33,562 nucleotides of DNA, from the NCBI RefSeq assembly GCF_017168235.1, contig NZ_JABFAO010000001.1:50386-83947 (forward strand). The letters run 5' to 3'. Positions within the stretch are counted from its first letter, which is position 1; each line of letters begins with the position of its first letter. The translations under genes were made by a program, and so were the position numbers. The stretch is from Rhodococcus sp. KRD197. Lineage in GTDB: Bacteria > Actinomycetota > Actinomycetes > Mycobacteriales > Mycobacteriaceae. This document shows, piece after piece, positions 1 to 8,331 of the stretch. The notes beneath the pieces were generated by a model. The model was not told where the DNA came from, made no database searches, and saw only the letters and a list, made by a program, of their open reading frames with translations.

Positions 1-227
1 CCCTCGGGTTGGGCGTCGAGGACGGGGTCTGGGCCCTTGGATAGGCGGTGGGTGAGCCCCGCACCCGGCCGGGGTGCTTCCGCAGTACTCGTGGCCCCGG
101 ATTTCCTGCCTTCGACGGGAAATCCGGGTCTTCGCACACACTTTGGGGATCCTGTTACTCATGGACCGGGACAGCCGCCCGCGAGCCCAGTTCCCCATAT
201 CCCGCATATTTCAGCAGTCTCCTAGGG
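1..227. other. Non-cysQ segment abutting the truncated cysQ
   Basis: This stretch lies upstream of the point where CysQ homology starts (about position 228-236). No frame in it gives a protein I recognise. A short high-GC3 frame at 3-44 ending in TAG reads LGLGVEDGVWALG and could be the tail of a gene lying to the left, but 13 codons is too little to call. It is followed by two inverted repeats: GCACCC/GGGTGC at 61-77 and an 11-bp perfect one at 96-128, as would be expected of an intergenic region with terminator-like hairpins. In-frame starts here (for example the ATG at 48) open the cysQ frame but encode residues unlike any CysQ N-terminus. Confidence 0.4.
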
Positions 228-1208
228 CGACTCGGCGACGCCGAAGCCAATGACCTCATCGTCTCCAGGCTCGGGCGTGAACGTCCGGATGACGCGATTC
301 TGTCCGAGGAGTCCGCCGACGACCCCGCCCGGCTCGATGCCTCTCGAGTGTGGATCATCGATCCACTGGACGGGTCGCGCGAGTACGGAATGGAGGGCCG
401 TGACGACTGGGCGGTCCACGTCGGACTGTGGGAGACCGGCCGAGGCATGACGGCGTGCGCGGTGGCTCAGCCAGCGCTCGACACGGTGTATTCCACTGCG
501 CAGGTTACTCTTCCACCCCAGCGTACGAGCCGACCGACGCTGGTCGTCAGTGACAGTCGTCCGCCCTATTACATCGATGCGCTCGCTGCCGAGGTTGGCG
601 GCGAGGTGATCCGTATGGGATCTGCAGGCGCAAAGGCGATGGCCGTCGTACGTGGCGATGTCGATGCGTACGTGCACTCCGGTGGGCAGTGGGAGTGGGA
701 CTCCGCGGCCCCGGTGGGGGTGGCGCTCGCTGCGGGACTGCACTGTTCGCGTATCGACGGATCGCCCCTGCTCTACAACCGATCGCACCCGTATCTACCT
801 GATCTGCTGATCTGTCGGCCCGAGTTGGCGCAGGCGCTCGTGTCGGGCATTTCCATCCATGCGACGCGCGAGGCCGATTCCGGACGCGTCGCGATGGCTC
901 GTGAATATATCGACGCCCTCGTCAGTCACGACGCCACGAAGCTACGTTTGGGTCAGGCGTGCCTGCGCGTGGAGAACGGCAAGAATACCGGTGACACAGG
1001 GCAATTCATCAGCAATGATCTGGAACAGGGTCAGCAGTACAGGCCCATCTCCGGAGTGCGTGACGTGCGGTTTCGGGAATGGGGCACCAGTGTCGTCGCA
1101 CGCTACCTTCTCGATCTCGACGGCGGAATGACGGTTGCAGTGACCGAACACTTCGAGATACCGGCAGGCGACATCACGGCGATCACCGCCGTCATCGAAC
1201 CCGGTTAG
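48..1208 (+). CDS. cysQ: CysQ-type 3'(2'),5'-bisphosphate nucleotidase / inositol monophosphatase family, 5'-disrupted, with extra C-terminal domain
   Basis: CysQ hydrolyses 3'-phosphoadenosine 5'-phosphate (and PAPS), a by-product of sulfate assimilation; it is cytosolic and Mg-dependent. The metal-binding motifs are visible: SEES (about residues 93-96 of this frame), WIIDPLDGS, and the C-terminal GGQWEWDSAAP. Similarity to the M. tuberculosis enzyme begins abruptly at GDAEANDL (residue 63, nt 234); the roughly 45-50 residues that normally precede this are replaced by unrelated sequence, so the original start is missing. ATG 48 is simply the first in-frame start and has no convincing ribosome binding site. 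After the phosphatase ends (about residue 273) the frame continues for about 110 residues (REYIDALVSHD onward, ending AVIEPG) with an NTF2/SnoaL-like or DUF8021-like look, which ordinary CysQ proteins lack. The stop overlaps the stop of the convergent neighbour. Activity of the shortened protein is doubtful. Confidence 0.7.
   Translation: MGEPRTRPGCFRSTRGPGFPAFDGKSGSSHTLWGSCYSWTGTAAREPSSPYPAYFSSLLGRLGDAEANDLIVSRLGRERPDDAILSEESADDPARLDASRVWIIDPLDGSREYGMEGRDDWAVHVGLWETGRGMTACAVAQPALDTVYSTAQVTLPPQRTSRPTLVVSDSRPPYYIDALAAEVGGEVIRMGSAGAKAMAVVRGDVDAYVHSGGQWEWDSAAPVGVALAAGLHCSRIDGSPLLYNRSHPYLPDLLICRPELAQALVSGISIHATREADSGRVAMAREYIDALVSHDATKLRLGQACLRVENGKNTGDTGQFISNDLEQGQQYRPISGVRDVRFREWGTSVVARYLLDLDGGMTVAVTEHFEIPAGDITAITAVIEPG
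96..128. repeat. 11-bp perfect inverted repeat (hairpin)
   Basis: The arms are CCCGGATTTCC (96-106) and GGAAATCCGGG (118-128) around an 11-nt loop. The arms are exactly complementary. No T tract follows (the next bases are TCTTCGCAC), so it is only terminator-like. It sits in the segment that does not match CysQ, 100 nt before the homology junction, and could be a terminator of a gene to the left or part of an inserted element. Confidence 0.6.
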
Positions 1209-2095
1209 CCACCCAGCTCGTCGACTGTTCGTTCCAACTCGGCCGTCCTGGTCCGTGCGTCGTCCAGAACACGTGCCAGACGACGTGATTCGCGATCGGT
1301 CGACTTCTCCGCTTTGCGCGCGTCGGCTTCCTGGGTTTCGAGTTCGTGTAGCTCCGCGCGGAGCCGAGTGAGACGATCCTTGATTTCGGCGAGCTGCGTG
1401 ACGGCGCTCTCCGCATCCGACTGCGCGTCCTCGGCCGCGATGCGCGCGGCGTCCTCGTCCTCGCGTGCCTCCTCGAGGTTCGCGAGCGCCTCGATGAGGG
1501 CCTCATTGTTGCGCGCGTCCTCGCTGTTCGAATCCGATTCCTCTGCGGCAACTTCGAGGTTTTCGTCCTCATGATCATCCGACTCGTCGGGTTCGGGCGC
1601 CAAAGCCAATACGGCGGGTCCGAAGCCGCTGTAGGACTCCGCGGTGACCACCCTCCCTGCGCGGACACGTTCAGCGATTTCGGGATCGGCGAGAGCGGCG
1701 CCCAACGTCTGTCCGACCTCCCTGACCGCATCCTCGGTGCTCGACCGCCCGTGCGCGGCTGCCAGTTCCGCGGCACGGCGAGACAACAGCCGAATCGACT
1801 GCTGACGTCGGGCGGAGAGCGATCGAAGTTCTTCGGCATCCGAGCGTCGTTGCGCGCTACGCAGGCTGTCACCCAGATCGAACAGTTCCGCAATGTCCTC
1901 GGGCTCTGCGCGCACGAGTAGGTTGACCATCCATCCGACGGTGGTGGGTTTGCGTAGCTTCCCGATTGCTGTTGCCAGCTTGCGATCGCCGGACTTCTTC
2001 GCCGAATCAGCGGCAGACTTACGCGCGGCGACGAACTCGGTGGGATCGACGGAATAGATCTCGAATGCTGCGTCGTCGAGTTGGGAATCGGACAC
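1205..2095 (-). CDS. Conserved actinobacterial coiled-coil protein, function unknown
   Basis: A 296-residue soluble protein starting at GTG 2095. I recognise no enzymatic domain. The N-terminal half (to about residue 150) is helical and basic, with a motif around KLRKPTTVGWMVNLL that looks conserved in actinobacterial hypothetical proteins. A middle acidic stretch (about 165-195, rich in D, E, S) is followed by a long heptad-like region (about 195-290, E/A/L/R rich) that should form a coiled coil. There is no signal peptide or membrane segment. It is convergent with the cysQ-like gene, the stop codons overlapping at 1205-1208, and it is followed upstream (plus-strand right) by the tRNA-Arg gene. 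A scaffold or regulatory role is possible but is a guess. Confidence 0.75.
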   Translation of the reverse strand: MSDSQLDDAAFEIYSVDPTEFVAARKSAADSAKKSGDRKLATAIGKLRKPTTVGWMVNLLVRAEPEDIAELFDLGDSLRSAQRRSDAEELRSLSARRQQSIRLLSRRAAELAAAHGRSSTEDAVREVGQTLGAALADPEIAERVRAGRVVTAESYSGFGPAVLALAPEPDESDDHEDENLEVAAEESDSNSEDARNNEALIEALANLEEAREDEDAARIAAEDAQSDAESAVTQLAEIKDRLTRLRAELHELETQEADARKAEKSTDRESRRLARVLDDARTRTAELERTVDELGG

Positions 2096-2173
2096 CGTGC
2101 AAGTCTCGCATCATCGGTGCCTCTCCGGAGAGACTGCAGTAGAGATGCTTACGGTAGCGCAAGAGTAGATGGG

Positions 2174-2246
2174 TGCCCCCGGCAGGATTCGAACCTGCGG
2201 CCTTTCGCTCCGGAGGCGAACGCTCTATCCCCTGAGCTACGGGGGC
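2174..2246 (-). tRNA. tRNA-Arg (anticodon CCG)
   Basis: On the minus strand a 73-nt cloverleaf can be drawn. The acceptor stem pairs GCCCCCG with CGGGGGC, the D arm contains GCTCAGGGGATAGAGC, the anticodon stem TTCGC/GCGAA encloses loop CTCCGGA with anticodon CCG, and the T arm carries the invariant GGTTCGAATCC. The discriminator is A. The following bases are CCC, so the CCA tail is not encoded and must be added enzymatically. It would read the arginine codon CGG. In M. tuberculosis an arginine tRNA also lies just before argS, so the position appears conserved, although here the phosphoketolase gene lies between. Confidence 0.95.
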
Positions 2247-2279
2247 CCGCCGTGGTCGGCGCGCCTGTGGGCGGGTCCA

Positions 2280-2285
2280 ACAGTA
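2280..2285 (-). promoter_or_regulatory. Candidate -10 box for tRNA-Arg
   Basis: On the minus strand TACTGT fits the actinobacterial TANNNT -10 form and ends 33 nt before the 5' end of the tRNA. A weak -35 (TTTCAG) lies 18 nt further upstream. No other good -10 is visible in this interval. Confidence 0.3.
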
Positions 2286-2318
2286 GCGCATCGCATGCGT
2301 CACCTGAAATCACCCTCG

Positions 2319-2346
2319 TTGTCACATGGGAGGAGGACAGTACAGA
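2319..2346 (+). promoter_or_regulatory. Candidate phosphoketolase promoter
   Basis: TTGTCA (2319-2324, five of six matches to TTGACA) is followed after 16 nt by TACAGA (2341-2346), a weak -10. It would start transcription about 35 nt before the phosphoketolase ATG. The -10 is poor, so this is tentative. Confidence 0.3.
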
Positions 2347-2387
2347 GGTACGCCACAGACGAGGCCTGCACATCGAAGGGATGCCCG

Positions 2388-4781
2388 ATGACCGAGCACG
2401 TGTACTCGAATGAAGATCTCGACCTCGATCTCGACTGGTGGTCGGCCGCGAATTACCTGACGGTGGCACAGATCTACCTGTTGGAGAACACGCTGCTGCG
2501 TGAACCACTGACCCCCGCGCACATCAAGCCTCGGCTGCTCGGGCACTGGGGTACCAGCCCGTGTCTGTCGATGATCTACACGCTGCTCAATCGACATATC
2601 GTGGCCACGGACTCGGACTGGCTCTACGTCACCGGCCCCGGCCATGGCGGTCCCGCGCTCGTCGCGTCGACCTACCTCGAGGGGACGTACTCGGAGATCT
2701 ATCCGCACATCTCCCGCGACAACGACGGCGTCCGTCGACTGTGCCGCCAGTTCTCCGCGCCGGGCGGTATACCGAGCCACGTGAGCGTTCAGACCCCGGG
2801 CAGCATCCACGAGGGCGGAGAATTGGGCTACGCGTTGGTGCACGCAGGCGGCGCGGCATTCGATCGGCCCGACCTGACGGTGGCCTGTGTCATCGGCGAC
2901 GGCGAGGCCGAAACCGGTCCGCTCGCCGCATCCTGGAAGCTCCCGGCATTTCTCAATCCTCGACGTGACGGCGCCGTCCTGCCCATACTCAACGTCAACG
3001 GGGCGAAGATCGCAGGCCCGACGGTGTTGGGGCGCAGCCGCGACGAGGACATCGTCGACTTCTTGCACGGTCAGGGATGGGAGCCCGTCGTCGTCTCCGG
3101 CGACGATCCACGTCTCGTGTTTCCCGAACTCGCGCGGGTCCTCCACGATGCACACGAGAGAATTCGTGCCATCCAGACCGCAGCTCGGAGCGGGGGAGAC
3201 GTCGTCGGTGCGCGCTGGCCGGCGATCGTGCTCCGCACTCCGAAGGGATGGACGGGGCCGCACACGGTCGACGGGGTCCTCGTCGAAGGCACCTACCGTG
3301 CACACCAGGTGCCGCTGTCCGGTGTCCGCGACAACCCGGAGCATCTGGCGCAACTGGAGTCGTGGCTGCGCTCGTACCGGCCCGAGAAGCTGTTCGACGA
3401 GCGCGGCGCGCTGGTTCCCGAGCTCGCGGAGCTGGCGCCCTCCGGGGACAAGCGGATGGGGTCCACGCCCTACGCCAACGGTGGCCGGCTGCTGCGCCCG
3501 CTCCGGATGCCGCCGCTCGAGAAGTACGAGATTTCGATCGATTCGCCGGGCGCGGCGTTCCATCCGACCACCACTGTGCTCGGTGAACTCATGCGCGACA
3601 TCTACGCCCACAATCGGCGCGAGGACGGTGGCGGAAACTTCCGGCTGTTCTCACCGGATGAGACGGCGAGCAACAAACTGTCGGCAGTGTTCGAGGTGAC
3701 GGATCGATGCTGGCAGCTACCGACGAACGAATGGGACGACCACCTCTCGCCCGACGGCCGCGTCATGGAGGTCCTCAGCGAGCACCTCTGCGAGGGCTGG
3801 CTGGAAGGATATGTTCTCGCCGGCGGCCACGGCCTGTTCGCCAGCTACGAGGCTTTCGCGATGGTGAGTGTTTCGATGATGATCCAGCACGTCAAATGGC
3901 TGCAACACGCCGCCGAGCTGGCGTGGCGGGAACCGGTGGCCTCGCTGAACGTGCTGCTGACGAGCACGTGCTGGCGCAACGATCACAACGGCTTCTCGCA
4001 TCAGGGGCCGGGGATGATCGACGCGATACTCCCGCTTGCGCCGGGCGTCGTGCGAGTCTTTCTGCCGCCGGATTCCAATACGCTTCTTTCGATCTCCGAT
4101 CACTGCTTCCGCAGCCGTGACCACGTCAACCTCATCGTCGTCGACAAGCAGCCGCACCTGCAGTACCTGACTCTCGAGCAGGCGCACGCGCATTGCGTGG
4201 CAGGTGCGTCGGTGTGGGACTGGGCAGGCACCGAGCCGCCGTCGGGAGCAAGTCCGAGCGAGCCCGACGTCGTTCTCGCCGCCGCCGGCGATGTCCCGAC
4301 CCAGGAAATTCTCGCTGCCGCGCAGTTGCTCCGCGAGTGGGTGCCCTATCTGAGGGTGCGTGTGGTCAACGTGGTCGATCTGTTGGCGCTGCTCACCGTC
4401 GACGAGCATCCGCACGGCTTCACGGACAAACAGTTCATCGATCTGTTCACTGCCGACACCGATGTGGTGTTCGCCTTCCACGGTTACCCGCGTGCGGTCC
4501 ACCAGTTGCTGCACGGGCGTCCCGATGCAGGTCGGTTCCACGTGCGCGGCTTCGTCGAGCAGGGCACCACCACGACCCCGTTCGACATGGTGGTCCTGAA
4601 CAAGATGAGCCGCTACCACTTGGTCCTCGAAGCGCTGCGCCGCGCGCGTCGCGTGCCCGAGCGGGGACACGAACTAGCCGACTACTGCACCGCACAGCTC
4701 GATCGGCACGCCAGCTATGTCATCGAGCACCTCGAAGACATGCCCGAGGTGAGCGACTGGACCTTCACGGCCAAGGGCTAG
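2388..4781 (+). CDS. xfp: Xylulose-5-phosphate / fructose-6-phosphate phosphoketolase
   Basis: This thiamine-diphosphate enzyme cleaves xylulose 5-phosphate or fructose 6-phosphate with inorganic phosphate to acetyl phosphate plus glyceraldehyde 3-phosphate or erythrose 4-phosphate. The product is 797 residues, the usual family length of about 790-800. Family motifs are GHWGTSP (52-58), GPGHGGPA (83-90), TPGSIHEGGELGYAL (136-150) and the ThDP/Mg motif GDGEAETGP with its downstream N (170-178). A later SPDETASNKL matches the phosphoketolase middle domain. Residue 59 is Cys where I expect Gly. The ATG at 2388 was chosen because GAAGGG lies 7 nt upstream and the protein then starts like other family members; the frame is open further upstream only through the tRNA gene. 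It stands alone, converging on the DUF305 gene 19 nt away. No acetate kinase or phosphotransacetylase gene is next to it, so its acetyl phosphate must be used by enzymes encoded elsewhere. Confidence 0.93.
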   Translation: MTEHVYSNEDLDLDLDWWSAANYLTVAQIYLLENTLLREPLTPAHIKPRLLGHWGTSPCLSMIYTLLNRHIVATDSDWLYVTGPGHGGPALVASTYLEGTYSEIYPHISRDNDGVRRLCRQFSAPGGIPSHVSVQTPGSIHEGGELGYALVHAGGAAFDRPDLTVACVIGDGEAETGPLAASWKLPAFLNPRRDGAVLPILNVNGAKIAGPTVLGRSRDEDIVDFLHGQGWEPVVVSGDDPRLVFPELARVLHDAHERIRAIQTAARSGGDVVGARWPAIVLRTPKGWTGPHTVDGVLVEGTYRAHQVPLSGVRDNPEHLAQLESWLRSYRPEKLFDERGALVPELAELAPSGDKRMGSTPYANGGRLLRPLRMPPLEKYEISIDSPGAAFHPTTTVLGELMRDIYAHNRREDGGGNFRLFSPDETASNKLSAVFEVTDRCWQLPTNEWDDHLSPDGRVMEVLSEHLCEGWLEGYVLAGGHGLFASYEAFAMVSVSMMIQHVKWLQHAAELAWREPVASLNVLLTSTCWRNDHNGFSHQGPGMIDAILPLAPGVVRVFLPPDSNTLLSISDHCFRSRDHVNLIVVDKQPHLQYLTLEQAHAHCVAGASVWDWAGTEPPSGASPSEPDVVLAAAGDVPTQEILAAAQLLREWVPYLRVRVVNVVDLLALLTVDEHPHGFTDKQFIDLFTADTDVVFAFHGYPRAVHQLLHGRPDAGRFHVRGFVEQGTTTTPFDMVVLNKMSRYHLVLEALRRARRVPERGHELADYCTAQLDRHASYVIEHLEDMPEVSDWTFTAKG

Positions 4782-4800
4782 CCGTCGTATCGCACGAGAA

Positions 4801-5526
4801 TCAGCCGAAGGGGAGCGGCTCCGCGCCACGTGCGGCGAGCATCTGCGTCATCAGCGTGGATTCGCTCTCCTGCGTCGAGACCATCGACTCCGCCAGTCGG
4901 ACGAGAGCCGGGGTTTCGGCGTGGTCGATCGCGTATTCCATCATCGACAGACCGCCTTCGTGGTGACGCAGCATCAGCTGTAGAAACAGCACGTCGACGT
5001 CGATGCCGGTGGCCTGCCGAAGAGCAGCCAAATCGTCCGAGGACGCCATTCCCGGCATGGCCGACACCGAGCCTCCGCCGTCTGTCATGTCCCCGTCTGT
5101 CATGTCGCCGTCTGTCATGGCGTGCGAGTGGTCGCTACCGGTCATCCAACCCATGTACCCGTCGGCTCCGACGGGGGCTCGATCCCAGATTGCCAACCAT
5201 CCCTGCATCTGACCGACTTGGTTCTGCTGAGAGGTCAGCATGTCGAACGCGAGGTTCCGCACGAGTGGGTCGGACGCACTCGTCAGCGCGATCGCGGACA
5301 TGTCGATGGCTTGGTTGTGGTGCACGGACATGTCCTGCGCGAACCCGACGTCGACGGAGTCGGCCGCCGGAACGGAGTCGTCGCCGCCGATCGTGGTCGT
5401 ACGGGCGAGAAACCCCAGCGCGAACCCGATGGCGAGCGCGGCGACGAGACCCAACACCAGCAGTGCTGCCCGCTGCCCACCGCCCACTCGGCGCAGGCGG
5501 GCGGGCTCGGTGCTCTCGGCCGTCAT
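4801..5526 (-). CDS. DUF305 family membrane-anchored protein, Met/His-rich
   Basis: A 241-residue protein. A single hydrophobic segment (about 19-41) forms an N-terminal anchor, leaving the rest outside the membrane. The DUF305 four-helix signatures are present: MSVHHNQAIDMS (about 89-100) and LMLRHHEGGLSMM (about 187-199), both His/Met-rich. Between the two halves lies HSHAMTDGDMTDGDMTDGG followed by AMPGM, built from a tandem DNA repeat. DUF305 proteins are ferritin-like in fold and often occur near copper genes, so a metal-binding role outside the cytoplasm is an inference. The ATG at 5526 overlaps the stop of the upstream DUF3105 gene by 4 nt (ATGA), so the two are cotranscribed and probably act together. 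Confidence 0.88.
   Translation of the reverse strand: MTAESTEPARLRRVGGGQRAALLVLGLVAALAIGFALGFLARTTTIGGDDSVPAADSVDVGFAQDMSVHHNQAIDMSAIALTSASDPLVRNLAFDMLTSQQNQVGQMQGWLAIWDRAPVGADGYMGWMTGSDHSHAMTDGDMTDGDMTDGGGSVSAMPGMASSDDLAALRQATGIDVDVLFLQLMLRHHEGGLSMMEYAIDHAETPALVRLAESMVSTQESESTLMTQMLAARGAEPLPFG
5081..5120. repeat. 15-bp tandem repeat inside the DUF305 gene
   Basis: Units TCTGTCATGTCCCCG (5081-5095) and TCTGTCATGTCGCCG (5096-5110) are followed by a partial third copy (5111-5120). On the coding strand they encode repeated MTDGD units. A repeat of this size can change copy number by slippage while keeping the frame. Confidence 0.8.
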
Positions 5527-6434
5527 GAAGCGGGCACCGGCGCGACCGGCTGCTCGACATCGTTCGGTAGCTGAAGATCACTCGGCAGGCCGAGGCCGGA
5601 CGGCAGTGCGCCCATCTCGGTGGGGTCGGGGGTGATTCCACCGCCGTCCATCGGGACCGCATCAGTGCCGGGCTCCGAGGCGTCGAACGGCGGTGGGTTG
5701 TCGGTATCGAATCCTCCGACACCGGGAACCGTCGAGCAGCTCGCGCCGACCTCTGGGTAGGCGTAGCGGTTCAATCGGAGTGCATTGATGAACTGGTCGA
5801 CGCGCTCGTCGTCGGCGCTGTCCACCTTCACCTGGTGACCCCACGACTGCAGTGAAATCGGCGAATCCAGGCCGGGATACGGCGACATCATCATGTAACT
5901 CTCGCCGTCGACCTTGTCGGCCAGCGTGGCCACCTGATCCTGCGAAAGCGCATCGGGGTTGTACGTGATCCACACTGCGCCGTGCTCGAGTGAATGCACG
6001 GCATTCTCGGTGCGGATCGCCTCCGGATAGACCACGCCGGTGCACGTCGCCCACACGCTGTCGTGTGGTCCGCCGAACGGCGGTGACTGGTCGTAGGCGA
6101 CGCGCTGGGTGTCGGCGACGTGCAGCGCCGCCGGGTACTCCTGGATTGCGATGTCGGCGATCTCGGTCGACGGGTCCTGGTTGCTCTCGCTGGGTTCCCA
6201 TCGCTGCAGTTCGGCTTGATTCTGATACTTGGGAAATAGATTGGCCGCGAGGATGGCGACCAAACCGACCACGACCACCACGGCGCCGACGGTCAGCCAG
6301 GGGATCTGACGTCCCGTGACGAGCCCCGACTTCGCAGCGGGCACGCCGCTCTTCTTCTTTGCGGCCTTGATGGCCTTGTTGGCTTTGGCAGCCGACTTCT
6401 TGCCGCTACCGCCGTTATCGGAACCCGTTGGCAT
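5523..6434 (-). CDS. DUF3105 family single-pass membrane protein
   Basis: From ATG 6434 the protein has 303 residues: a Lys/Ala-rich cytoplasmic head, one membrane helix (about WLTVGAVVVVVGLVAILAA), then an extracytoplasmic DUF3105 domain with GGPHDSVWATCTGVVY and the His-containing HSLEHGAVWITYNP, and a Pro/Asp-rich tail ending in VPAS. The two Cys and the H..EH residues are the conserved features of the family, whose biochemical role is unknown to me. An alternative in-frame ATG at 6479 adds 15 residues but has no visible ribosome binding site, while 6434 has GAAAGAG upstream; 6434 is preferred. It is the first gene of a two-gene unit with DUF305, overlapping by 4 nt. It runs divergently from argS with about 240 nt between the starts. 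Confidence 0.85.
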   Translation of the reverse strand: MPTGSDNGGSGKKSAAKANKAIKAAKKKSGVPAAKSGLVTGRQIPWLTVGAVVVVVGLVAILAANLFPKYQNQAELQRWEPSESNQDPSTEIADIAIQEYPAALHVADTQRVAYDQSPPFGGPHDSVWATCTGVVYPEAIRTENAVHSLEHGAVWITYNPDALSQDQVATLADKVDGESYMMMSPYPGLDSPISLQSWGHQVKVDSADDERVDQFINALRLNRYAYPEVGASCSTVPGVGGFDTDNPPPFDASEPGTDAVPMDGGGITPDPTEMGALPSGLGLPSDLQLPNDVEQPVAPVPAS

Positions 6435-6664
6435 CGCTGTCGTTGCTCTTTCGGTTGTCGTTGGTGCGCCGAAGCGCACATTGCTGCCGGTGATATCTGC
6501 TGGTCGGTGCCACGCGCCGGACCGCCGAGCCCTCGCGATCTCGTGAAAAGCAGAACGCCATCACTGTACGTTCCGGAGGTGAGGGGACGCTTCGAGGTGC
6601 TTGCGGTGGGCGCGTGGGTACTCGCCGGGAGGCACTGGCTGCCGACCGGCCGTACCTCAGACCA

Positions 6665-6679
6665 TAGGATAGTCACCTG
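6665..6679 (+). promoter_or_regulatory. -10 box placing the argS start at or near the transcription start (leaderless candidate)
   Basis: TAGGAT (6665-6670) fits TANNNT and ends 8 nt before the argS GTG, so transcription would begin at or 1-2 nt before the start codon. No clear -35 is seen. AGGAT also resembles a weak Shine-Dalgarno sequence, so a leadered start from further upstream cannot be excluded. Confidence 0.4.
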
Positions 6680-8331
6680 TGACTCCCGCCGATCTTTCCG
6701 AACTACTACGTAGCACTGCCGCCGAGGTGCTGACCGACCGTGGCCTCGACGTGTCCGTGCTGCCCGAAAAGGTGACGGTCGAACGTCCGCGTAACCCTGA
6801 GCACGGCGATTACGCCACCAACGTCGCACTACAGGTTGCCAAGAAGGCCGGCGCGAACCCACGCGATTTCGCGGGCTGGCTGGCCGAGGCGCTCGCCTCC
6901 GAGTCGACCATCTCGAGCGCCGATGTGGCCGGTCCGGGATTCCTCAACATCCGCCTCGCAGCAGACGCGCAAGGCGCCATCGTCGCGCAGGCACTGGCCG
7001 CGGGCGATGCCTACGGGAACGCGAACGGCCTCGAGGGGAAGAAGGTCAACCTCGAGTTCGTCTCCGCCAATCCGACCGGGCCCATTCACCTGGGCGGTAC
7101 TCGGTGGGCGGCCGTCGGCGACGCGCTCGGGCGGATTCTCACGGCACAGGGCGCCGAGGTGGTACGTGAGTACTACTTCAACGATCACGGTGAGCAGATC
7201 GATCGGTTCACCCGATCGTTGATCGCCGCGGCCAAGGGCGAACCGGCGCCCGAGAACGGGTACGCCGGCGCATACATCGACGAGATCGCCAGGGCTGTGG
7301 TGGAGAAGAGCCCCGACATTCTCGCCATGGCTGCCGAGCCTCAGGCAGAAACGTTTCGGTCGATCGGCGTCGAGCTGATGTTCGAACAGATCAAGCGCAA
7401 TCTGCACCAGTTCGGTGTCGACTTCGATGTCTACTTTCACGAGAACTCCCTGTTCGAGTCCGGCGCGGTGGAACGCAGTGTCGACTACCTGAAGAACTCG
7501 GGAAGTCTGTACGAGGAGGACGGCGCCTGGTGGTTGCGCAGTACCGACTTCGGCGACGACAAGGACCGCGTCGTAATCAAGAGCGACGGAAACGCTGCCT
7601 ACATCGCCGGTGACATTGCTTACTTCCAGAACAAGCGCCAGCGCGGATTCGACCTGTGCATCTACATGCTCGGTGCCGATCACCACGGTTACATCGGTCG
7701 ACTGAAGGCTGCAGCGGCTGCGTTCGGCGACGACCCCGACACGGTCGAGGTGCTGATCGGTCAGATGGTGAACCTGGTTCGTGACGGCGTGGCGGTCAAG
7801 ATGAGCAAGCGCGCCGGAACCGTCATCACTCTGGACGATCTGGTGGACGCGATCGGCGTCGACGCCGCCCGGTACGTGCTGGTCCGATCGTCGGTGGACT
7901 CGAGTATCGACATCGACCTCGAACTGTGGGCGAGTGCCAGCAACGAGAACCCTGTGTACTACGTCCAGTACGCGCACGCACGCCTGGCCTCATTGGCCAG
8001 AGGTGCCGCCGAACTCGGCATCGATGCCGACGACCCGGACTTGAGCCTGCTCACCCAGGAACAAGAAGGCGAACTGATCAGAACCATCGGTGATTACCCC
8101 AGGGTCGTCGCCAGCGCCGCCAACCTTCGCGAACCACACCGTATAGCGCGATATCTGGAAGAGTTGGCCGGCGCGTACCACCGGTTCTACGGAGCATGCA
8201 GAGTACTTCCCCAAGGAGACGAGGAGCCAGGGCCTGTGAACACCGCTCGTTTGGCATTGGGCAATGCAACCCGTCAGGTTCTGGCCAACGGCCTGCGCCT
8301 GCTCGGCGTCAGTGCACCGGAGCGGATGTGA
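6679..8331 (+). CDS. argS: Arginyl-tRNA synthetase
   Basis: A class I aminoacyl-tRNA synthetase that charges tRNA-Arg with arginine in the cytosol. The product is 550 residues, normal for bacteria. In order: the N-terminal Arg-tRNA recognition domain (about 1-90, with [18 protein letters not shown]), the Rossmann catalytic domain opening with [15 protein letters not shown] (about 129-143, the HIGH-type site), the KMSK loop VKMSKRAGT (K374-K377), and the C-terminal DALR anticodon-binding domain with [12 protein letters not shown]. Translation starts at GTG 6679. The gene is first in the argS-lysA-hom-thrC-thrB operon, its stop overlapping the lysA start by 4 nt. In Corynebacterium argS and lysA are also cotranscribed. 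Confidence 0.97.
   Translation: MTPADLSELLRSTAAEVLTDRGLDVSVLPEKVTVERPRNPEHGDYATNVALQVAKKAGANPRDFAGWLAEALASESTISSADVAGPGFLNIRLAADAQGAIVAQALAAGDAYGNANGLEGKKVNLEFVSANPTGPIHLGGTRWAAVGDALGRILTAQGAEVVREYYFNDHGEQIDRFTRSLIAAAKGEPAPENGYAGAYIDEIARAVVEKSPDILAMAAEPQAETFRSIGVELMFEQIKRNLHQFGVDFDVYFHENSLFESGAVERSVDYLKNSGSLYEEDGAWWLRSTDFGDDKDRVVIKSDGNAAYIAGDIAYFQNKRQRGFDLCIYMLGADHHGYIGRLKAAAAAFGDDPDTVEVLIGQMVNLVRDGVAVKMSKRAGTVITLDDLVDAIGVDAARYVLVRSSVDSSIDIDLELWASASNENPVYYVQYAHARLASLARGAAELGIDADDPDLSLLTQEQEGELIRTIGDYPRVVASAANLREPHRIARYLEELAGAYHRFYGACRVLPQGDEEPGPVNTARLALGNATRQVLANGLRLLGVSAPERM

Noticed and set aside
2121..2132. Palindrome CTCTCCGGAGAG upstream of the coiled-coil gene
   Set aside because: A 12-bp palindrome in GC-rich DNA without an adjacent promoter pattern; not enough to call an operator.
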